Below, piece after piece: positions 58,567-64,000 of a DNA stretch of 64,000 nt. The DNA is from DASUAS01 sp963809795 (GTDB lineage: Bacteria; Actinomycetota; Acidimicrobiia; IMCC26256; DASPTH01), in the NCBI GenBank assembly GCA_963809795.1, contig CAWELN010000009.1, positions 372,001 to 436,000 on the forward strand, given 5' to 3'. A program made the position numbers and the translations under genes. The notes beneath the pieces are model-generated. The model did not search any database. It was not told where the DNA came from and saw only the letters and a list, made by a program, of their open reading frames with translations. Position 1 is the first letter of the stretch. Every line of letters starts with the position of its first letter.

Positions 58567-60248
58567 GCTCACGAGCCGTTCCGCTCCTGCTCGCGCTGCT
58601 CCTCGCGCTGGTGCTCGGCCCGATCGCGGCGCGGCCGGTCGGAGCGACCACGGCCGCGTCGCGGTCGCGGCCGAACATCGTCTTCATCCTGACCGACGAC
58701 CTCGACGCGGCGTCGTACGACCCCGCGCAGTTCCCGGCCCTGCAGGACCTGATGACGACGCAAGGCGTGACCTTCTCCAACTTCTTCGTCGACGACTCGC
58801 TCTGCTGCCCGTCGCGCGCGTCGATCCTGCGGGGGCAGTACGTGCACAACACTCGCGTGCTGAACAACGGCGCGCCCGCGGGCGGCTTCGAGGCGTTCCA
58901 CCACCTCGGTCGGGAGAGCTCGACCGTCGCGACCTGGCTGCACGCCCGCGGGTACCGCACCGGCTTGTTCGGCAAGTACCTCAACGGATACCCCGACACG
59001 GTTCCGCCGCGGTACGTGCCCCCGGGCTGGGACGTCTGGGCCAGCCCGAGCGGCGGGAATCCGTACGGCGAGTACCGGTACGAGCTGAACGAGAACGGGA
59101 AGCTGGTGCAGTACGGGCACCAACCGGACGACTACCTCGTCGACGTGCTGGCCCGCCACACCGTGCACTTCATCTCGCAGAGCGCGGGCAAACGCCCGTT
59201 CTTCGCCTACGTGGCGCCGTACGTCCCCCACGAGCCGGCGACCCCCGCGCCACGCTACGCCGACGCGTTCCCGGGAGTGCGGGCGCCGCGCCCACCATCG
59301 TTCGACCAGGCCGTCTTCCACGACGAGCCGCGCTGGTTGAGCGCCCGACCGCCGCTGTCGCCACTGGTGCTCGCGTACATCGACACCCTGTACCGGCGTC
59401 GGCTGCAGGACATGCTGGGCGTGGAGGACCTGCTCCGAGAGGTGGTTGTCACCCTGCAGCGGACCGGCCAGCTCGCCAACACCTACATCTTCCTGGGTTC
59501 CGACAACGGCTTCCATCTCGGCCAGCACCGCCTGCCGCCCGGGAAGGAGACCGCGTTCGACGAGGACATCCGCGTGCCGCTCGTCGTGCGCGGGCCCGGG
59601 GTCCCCCGCGGCACGACGGTCGACCAGTTCGCGATGAACGACGATCTCGCGCCCACGTTCGCCGCCCTGGGCGGAGCCAGGACACCGTCGTTCGTGGACG
59701 GGCGCTCGCTGGTGCCGTTGTTGCGCGCCGGCCCGGCGCCGCCGGTGTGGCGGCAGGCTGCGTTCGTCGAGCACTACGGGCCGTCGCAGCCGAGCCTGCC
59801 GTCGGTGACTCGTCCGACCACGACGACACAGTCTCCGAGCGTGTTCCTCCCGGGCTCGTCGACCGCACCGCGTGATCCCGACGATGATCCCGGGTACAAC
59901 CGCGCCGGGATCCGGGGACGACGCCGCTTGCCACTGAGCTCGTTGAATGCCTTCGGTATCCGGGTGCCCTCGTACGACGCGCTGCGCACCTCGAGGTATC
60001 TCTACGTCGAGTACTTCGACGGCGAACGCCAGCTCTACGATCTCCGCCGCGATCCGTACGAGCTGACCAACATCGTGGCGCGCGCCCCTGCGTCGCTCCG
60101 GACCGCCCTCGCCCGGCAGCTGGCGGCGCTCGAGCGGTGCCACGGACGATCGTGCCGCCGGATTGAGGATCGATGCCGCCGCCCGGGTCGATCCCGGGAG
60201 CGTCGCCGGGCCTTTCACTTCGCTCTCACCGTTGAGTGGCCAGGCTGA
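58563..60248 (+). CDS. Secreted type I sulfatase
   Basis: A 561-residue alkaline-phosphatase-fold sulfatase with a Sec signal (LLLALLLALVLGPIAARPVGA). PNIVFILTDDLDAAS supplies the metal-binding Asp pair, and LCCPSRASILRGQYVHN is the CxPSR signature in which C81 would be converted to formylglycine. TGLFGKYLNGY and LGSDNGFHLGQHRL hold further active-site Lys, Asn and His residues; a C-terminal RDPYELTNI motif is typical. Basic residues form the extreme tail. Coupling (GTGA) to the arylsulfotransferase suggests both act on the same sulfated pool outside the cell. No formylglycine-generating enzyme is in this window. Confidence 0.9.
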   Translation: MSSRAVPLLLALLLALVLGPIAARPVGATTAASRSRPNIVFILTDDLDAASYDPAQFPALQDLMTTQGVTFSNFFVDDSLCCPSRASILRGQYVHNTRVLNNGAPAGGFEAFHHLGRESSTVATWLHARGYRTGLFGKYLNGYPDTVPPRYVPPGWDVWASPSGGNPYGEYRYELNENGKLVQYGHQPDDYLVDVLARHTVHFISQSAGKRPFFAYVAPYVPHEPATPAPRYADAFPGVRAPRPPSFDQAVFHDEPRWLSARPPLSPLVLAYIDTLYRRRLQDMLGVEDLLREVVVTLQRTGQLANTYIFLGSDNGFHLGQHRLPPGKETAFDEDIRVPLVVRGPGVPRGTTVDQFAMNDDLAPTFAALGGARTPSFVDGRSLVPLLRAGPAPPVWRQAAFVEHYGPSQPSLPSVTRPTTTTQSPSVFLPGSSTAPRDPDDDPGYNRAGIRGRRRLPLSSLNAFGIRVPSYDALRTSRYLYVEYFDGERQLYDLRRDPYELTNIVARAPASLRTALARQLAALERCHGRSCRRIEDRCRRPGRSRERRRAFHFALTVEWPG

Positions 60249-60252
60249 CGGC

Positions 60253-60594
60253 ATGCAGGCCGGCGCGGCGCACGATTCACTCGGCGCAGAGATGCTCGAA
60301 CTGGCGCGCCGGATCGAAGGCACGAATCCACAGGACGTCCCGTGTGTGCAAGCGCACCTCCGCGCACTGCAGCGCGCGATCGAGCAGGCGGACGCGCGGG
60401 ACATCGAGCTCGAATTCTCGGACACCGACGACTCCGCGTCGCGTCTCCGGTCGCTCGTGGCGCGGATCAGCGACGACATGGCGGGTGGTCACGTCGTCGC
60501 CGTCAGCGGGCTCGAGCGGCAGGTCAGCTGCTATCTGCGGCGCCGGTCCGGGTCGGGACGGGCGTCGGACCGCGGACCTACGATCGCTCGCTGA
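60253..60594 (+). CDS. Hypothetical 113-residue protein
   Basis: A small soluble helical protein: LGAEMLELARRIEGTNPQDVPCVQAHLRALQRAIEQADARDIELEFSDTDDSASRLRSLVARISDDM, ending in a basic tail. Codon use and the acidic/Leu-rich pattern support a real gene, but no family is recognised. The ATG four bases after the sulfatase stop was chosen; an earlier in-frame GTG inside the sulfatase is possible. Probably transcribed with the sulfatase pair. Confidence 0.55.
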   Translation: MQAGAAHDSLGAEMLELARRIEGTNPQDVPCVQAHLRALQRAIEQADARDIELEFSDTDDSASRLRSLVARISDDMAGGHVVAVSGLERQVSCYLRRRSGSGRASDRGPTIAR

Positions 60595-60704
60595 ACCTCC
60601 GCTGAAGCGGACCCAACACGGACACCCCGGCCGGAGCGAAGGCGGCGTGGTGGCGCGTGCAACGCATCCGACCGGGTGCCTCAGCGTCGGGGAGCAGACA
60701 TGAC

Positions 60705-60830
60705 ATGACCATGAGTGTTCGCGATTGCGATTGCGATTGCGTGGGGTACGTGTACCGGGTCCGCGGAACGGGCGCCGGTACACTTCCTGGACGCCAGACC
60801 TGCCTCGAGGATGCGGCCCGATCGCGATGA
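60705..60830 (+). CDS. Mini-ORF with (DC)3 motif coupled to the PAP2 gene
   Basis: A 41-codon frame after a GGGGAG ribosome site. Near its start it encodes RDCDCDCVGYVYRVRG from three GATTGC hexamers (60723-60740). Its TGA overlaps the ATG of the PAP2 gene (ATGA). The peptide is Cys-rich and basic. It could be a metal-responsive leader or simply a coupling frame. Confidence 0.4.
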   Translation: MTMSVRDCDCDCVGYVYRVRGTGAGTLPGRQTCLEDAARSR

Positions 60831-61897
60831 GCACAACAGTCGTCAGCGAAGGGACCGGCACCGCGACAACGGTGGTGGCGCGGTTCGCCTGGCGCTTCCG
60901 ATGGTTGCTCCTGTGGGCGATCTGCGTGACCGCGTTCGTGGTGCTGGTCGGGTTCCCCGGTTCGCGCGCGCAGATCTTCGCGGTCGTGGGATTCGGTTTG
61001 ATGGCGTCCGGTGCATCGTCGGAGTTCGGGACGCATTGGAAGCAAGTGGTCATCGACTGGTTGCCGTTCTACGTGCTGCTGACGCTGTACGACATGCTGC
61101 GGGGCTCGGCCGGCTCCTGGCTGATGCCGCATGCGCTCCCGCAGATCCGCATCGACGAGTGGCTCTTCGGCGGCACGGTGCCGACCGTCACGTTGCAGCA
61201 CGCGCTGTACACGCCGGGCACCGCGCACGTGTGGGACTACGCCGCGTTCATCGTCTACATGACGCACTTCGTCGTGCCGTTCGTCGTCGCCGGCCTCCTG
61301 TGGAAGTACGCCCACGATCGCTTCCGGCGGTTCCTCGTCCTGTTCGTCCTCCTCACCTTCGCCGCGCTCCTCACGTACGCGCTCTATCCGGCGGTGCCGC
61401 CGTGGATGGCCAGCCAGAACGGGTTCTTGCCGCCGACCGCGAAGATCATCGACGAGATGTGGACCCACGTCCGGCTCGCCAACGGATCCGGGATCTTCTC
61501 CGGCACGGGTCACTTCGCCGACCCGGTGGCGGCAGTGCCGTCGCTCCACGCCGCCTATCCGATGCTGCTCGTGCTGTTCTTCTGGAAGCAGGCCGGCCGT
61601 TGGCGCTGGCTGCTCCCGCTGTACCCGCTCGCGATGGCGTTCAGCCTCGTGTACACCGGCGAGCACTTCGTGATCGACATACTGCTCGGCTGGCTGTACG
61701 CGGGCGTGGTGTTCGTCGTCGGCAACCGGCTGTACGACCGCTACGAGCAACGCCGGGCCCGGGCCGCCGCCGCCGACGTCGCGCTCGACTTCCTGATCCG
61801 ACGCTCGCGGTCGCCCGTCAGCAGTCGGGCGCGGCGACGGTGCCGTCGGGCAACGTCGTGCGGCAGAGCTTCGCCTGCGAGTACTGGCGTGGCGTGA
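60827..61897 (+). CDS. PAP2-superfamily membrane phosphatase/transferase
   Basis: A 356-residue membrane protein with about six helices. The PAP2 active-site motifs are AAVPSLHAAYPMLL (motif 2) and YTGEHFVIDILLGWLYAG (motif 3, catalytic His and Asp). The layout resembles the Aur1/inositol-phosphotransferase-like group rather than small phosphatidate phosphatases, because of the long N-terminal half (WLPFYVLLTLYDMLRG). It probably works on a lipid-linked phosphate or headgroup. The last 27 codons overlap the convergent pentapeptide gene by 80 bp and look non-native, so the true end may be earlier. It is coupled to the (DC)3 mini-ORF. Confidence 0.84.
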   Translation: MSTTVVSEGTGTATTVVARFAWRFRWLLLWAICVTAFVVLVGFPGSRAQIFAVVGFGLMASGASSEFGTHWKQVVIDWLPFYVLLTLYDMLRGSAGSWLMPHALPQIRIDEWLFGGTVPTVTLQHALYTPGTAHVWDYAAFIVYMTHFVVPFVVAGLLWKYAHDRFRRFLVLFVLLTFAALLTYALYPAVPPWMASQNGFLPPTAKIIDEMWTHVRLANGSGIFSGTGHFADPVAAVPSLHAAYPMLLVLFFWKQAGRWRWLLPLYPLAMAFSLVYTGEHFVIDILLGWLYAGVVFVVGNRLYDRYEQRRARAAAADVALDFLIRRSRSPVSSRARRRCRRATSCGRASPASTGVA

Positions 61898-62276
61898 CGA
61901 CCGCGCCGGTGAGGTTGGCGGCGGTGAGGTCGGCGCCGGTGAGGTTGGCGCCGGTGAGGTCGGCGCCGGTGAGGTCGGCATAGCTGAGGGTGGCATCGCG
62001 CAGGCGCGCCCGGTTGAGGTGGGCGTCGGTCATGGTGGCGCCGCTGAGGTCGGCGCCGACCAGGTCGACCCCGGTGAGGTCGGCATGGTCGAACTCGGCG
62101 TCGAACAGGCCCGCCCCGGCCAGCTTGGCGCCCCTCATGTAGTTGCCGGAGCACGCGGCGCCCGGGTGGATCGGGCAGGCGCCGATCCGCGAGCTCTCGG
62201 ACGCGGCGCAGCCGGCCATGAAGAGGCCGCCGATGACGGCCGCGACCAGGATCCTTCTGACGGCCGCCCGTTGCAC
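61818..62276 (-). CDS. Pentapeptide-repeat lipoprotein
   Basis: A 152-residue protein. The N-terminus has a lipoprotein signal (ILVAAVIGGLFMAGC, lipobox MAGC). From about residue 46, pentapeptide repeats run in register: AKLAG, AGLFD, AEFDH, ADLTG, VDLVG, ADLSG, then ADLTG, ADLTG, ANLTG, ADLTA, ANLTG. They would form a short right-handed quadrilateral beta-helix anchored outside the membrane. Two C-terminal cysteines (KLCRTT and the final C) and two after the lipobox (GACPIHPGAACSG) may form disulfides. Function unknown. It lies 40 bp after the glycosyltransferase gene. Confidence 0.78.
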   Translation of the reverse strand: MQRAAVRRILVAAVIGGLFMAGCAASESSRIGACPIHPGAACSGNYMRGAKLAGAGLFDAEFDHADLTGVDLVGADLSGATMTDAHLNRARLRDATLSYADLTGADLTGANLTGADLTAANLTGAVVTPRQYSQAKLCRTTLPDGTVAAPDC

Positions 62277-62316
62277 GTCGGGCACGGTACTGCGGGTGTG
62301 CGTTGCCTCCCGCGCG

Positions 62317-63857
62317 TCAGCGGGCACCCTTGGCCGCGGGGCGGAGGATGGCGACGCCGTCGACCACCGCGACCCGGTGCCAGCCACCCCGGTCGAGGAA
62401 GCGCTGGAACCGGGGGTACCGCGCCGGAGGGTAGAAGTGCGCGTGGCGCTGGTCCGCGGTCGACATGTCGGCGATGAGCACCGGTGGCGAGCCCCGGAGG
62501 TCGGCGAAGAAGTCGTCGGCGGCGCCCGGCACCGCGTACCTCGAGCCCACGTGACTCGGTGGGCGACCGCCGCTGGTGCCGGTGACGAAGCCCGTGGTGG
62601 CGAAGCGCGTGGCCGGGCGGCGGTCGGAGGCCCAGTACACCTCGGGCGCCTGGCCCCAGACGAGCACCCGCTGACCGTGGCGGGTGTGCTGCCGGACGTA
62701 CTGCGCGACCGCCAGCGCCACCCGGGTGTCGCGTGTCTCGCCCTGGGTGAAGGCGGGCACGAGGAAGAACGTCGTCGAGACGACCGCGAGGAGCCCGACC
62801 ACCGCGAGGGCACGCCGTCGGTGCGGCCGCGAGATCACGTCGACGCCGCGCGTCGCGAGCAGGGCGAGCGGCGGCAGGAGCTGCAGGTAGTAGTGCGGGA
62901 AGAACCGGAACCCGATCGCGACCGCGATGACGCCTGATGCCAGCCACAGCCACAGGTCGCGATCGGCACGACGGGCGCGCCAGGCGAACGGGAGCAGCAC
63001 CACGAGCGCGGCGCTGCCGAACAGGAACCACCCCGTCTCGCGCGCGCCGAGCGCGGCGGTGTATCCCACGACACCCCGGATGTCGGCGTATCCCCCGTTG
63101 CCGGTGAACACCCAGAAGGTGAAGTCGCGGGGCCCGAAGACGGCGGCGGCGAGGACGATGGGCGCCGCGAACGCCGGCACCGAGCGCCGCGACCGAGCGC
63201 CAGCGCCGGACCCGCCACGCGAGGAACGCCAGCGGAAGCAGCGTCACGGCTGCCGTCTGCTTGGTCAGCGTGGCCAGCGCCAGCGTCGCTCCCGCCGCCG
63301 CCGGCCGGCGCCGGATGCCGAGCAGCATCGCCGCGGTCATGACCGGGAGCATGAACACCTCGAAGTTCGCGGCCTGCGCGTCGGCGGCGCGGAAGGCGGT
63401 GGCCGCCAGCAGGTAGGCGCACCCGGCGAAGACGGGCGCGAGCCGCCACCGGAACCGGCGGCGGGCCTCCGCGGCCAGGAGCAGCGCGGTGAGGGCCTGT
63501 GCGACCACGGCCACGACGCGGACCGGTGCGAGATCGTCGGAGCCGGTGAGCCCGAACACCGCCGCGTAGAGGTACGGGACCACCGGCGGCTTGCGGTCCA
63601 CCGTGTCGACGTACAGGTGCCCGCCGTCGAGCAGGACCTGCGCCTGGGTCGCGAGGTAGGCCTCGTCGGCGTTGAAGACGCGGTCGGAGAAGCTGGGCGC
63701 CCGCAAGCGCGGCGGCCAGCACGAGGAACAGCAGGAGCAGCAGCGGGAGGGAGCGGAGCCGGCTGCCGATCCCCCGTTCGACCGGTCCCAGAGGTGGCCC
63801 CTCGCGGGCGTCACGCGCCGAATACGTTTGGCGTCCTGTGATCGCCCCGCTGGCCAC
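62317..63857 (-). CDS. Membrane glycosyltransferase, GT39/PMT-like (two apparent frameshifts)
   Basis: About 512 residues when two single-base insertions are removed. Segments: LRSLPLLLLLFLVLAAAL (helix 1), then RAPSFSDRVFNADEAYLATQAQVLLDGGHLYVDTVDRKPP (the DE motif and loop 1 typical of GT-C enzymes), several helices, then PAFAAPIVLAAAVFGPRDFTFWVFTGNGG and FRFFPHYYLQLLPPLALL, and a soluble C-terminal domain. Breaks lie at 63704-63710 and 63180-63182. GT-C enzymes use polyprenyl-phosphate sugars to glycosylate wall polymers or proteins. The GTG start is uncertain; it gives a length consistent with both corrections. Confidence 0.74.
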
Positions 63858-63863
63858 TCTCAC

Positions 63864-64000
63864 ATGATTGTCGGGATCGGCCGGCGGGGAGGTGCACTGC
63901 TCTTCGTGGCGCTGTTCGTGATGGGATTCGTGGTCGCGCCGCGCGTGGTCGCGGCCACGACGCCACCCACACCACCGCCGACGCAGGCGCACTCGCCCCC
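63864..64000 (+). CDS. Start of a secreted protein (cut by window end)
   Basis: An ATG-started frame with a typical signal peptide (GGALLFVALFVMGFVVAPRVVA, cleavage probably near VAA) followed by a Thr/Pro-rich stretch (TTPPTPPPTQ), open to the window edge. It is divergent from the glycosyltransferase, only 6 bp between starts. The mature protein is not in view, so no function is assigned. Confidence 0.5.
   Translation, partial: MIVGIGRRGGALLFVALFVMGFVVAPRVVAATTPPTPPPTQAHSP

Noticed and set aside
1..64000. tRNA, rRNA, transposase, integrase, phage or toxin-antitoxin genes
   Set aside because: None seen on either strand; no att-like direct repeats or sharp composition change that would mark an island.

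Overview
The window is about 70% GC and almost fully coding, with many GTG starts and 1-4 bp stop/start overlaps (ATGA, GTGA, TGATG). A mycothiol S-conjugate amidase, a DUF222/HNH protein under an actinobacterial-type SOS box, F420-type oxidoreductases, a cytochrome P450 and many SDR, acyl-CoA and amidohydrolase genes point to a high-GC actinobacterium. The catabolic style resembles Acidimicrobiia or soil/aquatic mycolata relatives (inference). No rRNA, tRNA, transposase, integrase or CRISPR array was found.

Layout. 0.1-4 kb: MFS exporter divergent from an SOS-boxed AlkB-like dioxygenase; a membrane protein with repeated LFG motifs; mca. 3.8-6.5 kb: polyhydroxyalkanoate (PHA) locus with a small phasin-like protein, an XRE regulator and a PHA synthase; the intracellular PHA depolymerase lies separately at 26.2-27.4 kb. 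6.5-13.4 kb: minus-strand run of D-aminoacylase-type amidohydrolase, mini-ORF, Rieske oxygenase, NTF2-like protein and cupin leading into phaC, next to an IclR regulator and a second deacylase. 13.5-30.2 kb: nitroreductase, methyltransferase, MarR, VOC protein, polysaccharide deacetylase, MFS, amidohydrolase, P450, ASCH protein, cyclase, SDRs, LLM flavoprotein, GST and phosphotransferase. 30.2-39.7 kb: an apparent polyamine/amino-acid catabolic cluster (APC permease, aminobutyraldehyde-type dehydrogenase, two class III aminotransferases, FAD amine oxidase, Lrp/AsnC regulator). 39.7-45.7 kb: two more deacylases, a metal-dependent hydrolase and an SDR. 45.7-56.3 kb: SOS-type HNH gene with a cysteine-cluster protein, ferritin-like protein, enoyl-CoA hydratase, molybdopterin oxidoreductase with an F420-type partner, VOC protein, amidohydrolase with nitroreductase, a secreted protein behind a long structured leader, acyl-CoA dehydrogenase. 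56.6-64 kb: secreted arylsulfotransferase translationally coupled to a secreted sulfatase, PAP2 membrane protein, pentapeptide-repeat lipoprotein, a membrane glycosyltransferase and the start of another secreted protein.

Three things run across the window. First, a short palindromic element (core CCGGGTATCCCGG) occurs four times at three loci, each time starting at the stop codon of an upstream frame; two copies share an identical ribosome-binding/start context and carry mini-ORFs whose stop overlaps the next start. Second, eight otherwise intact genes contain single-base or two-base frame breaks (eleven in all), which looks like consensus indel error rather than gene decay. Third, regulatory palindromes are readable: two SOS boxes, a palindrome on the phasin -35 box, a concentric 50-bp inverted repeat after the IclR gene, and candidate MarR, AsnC and permease operators.
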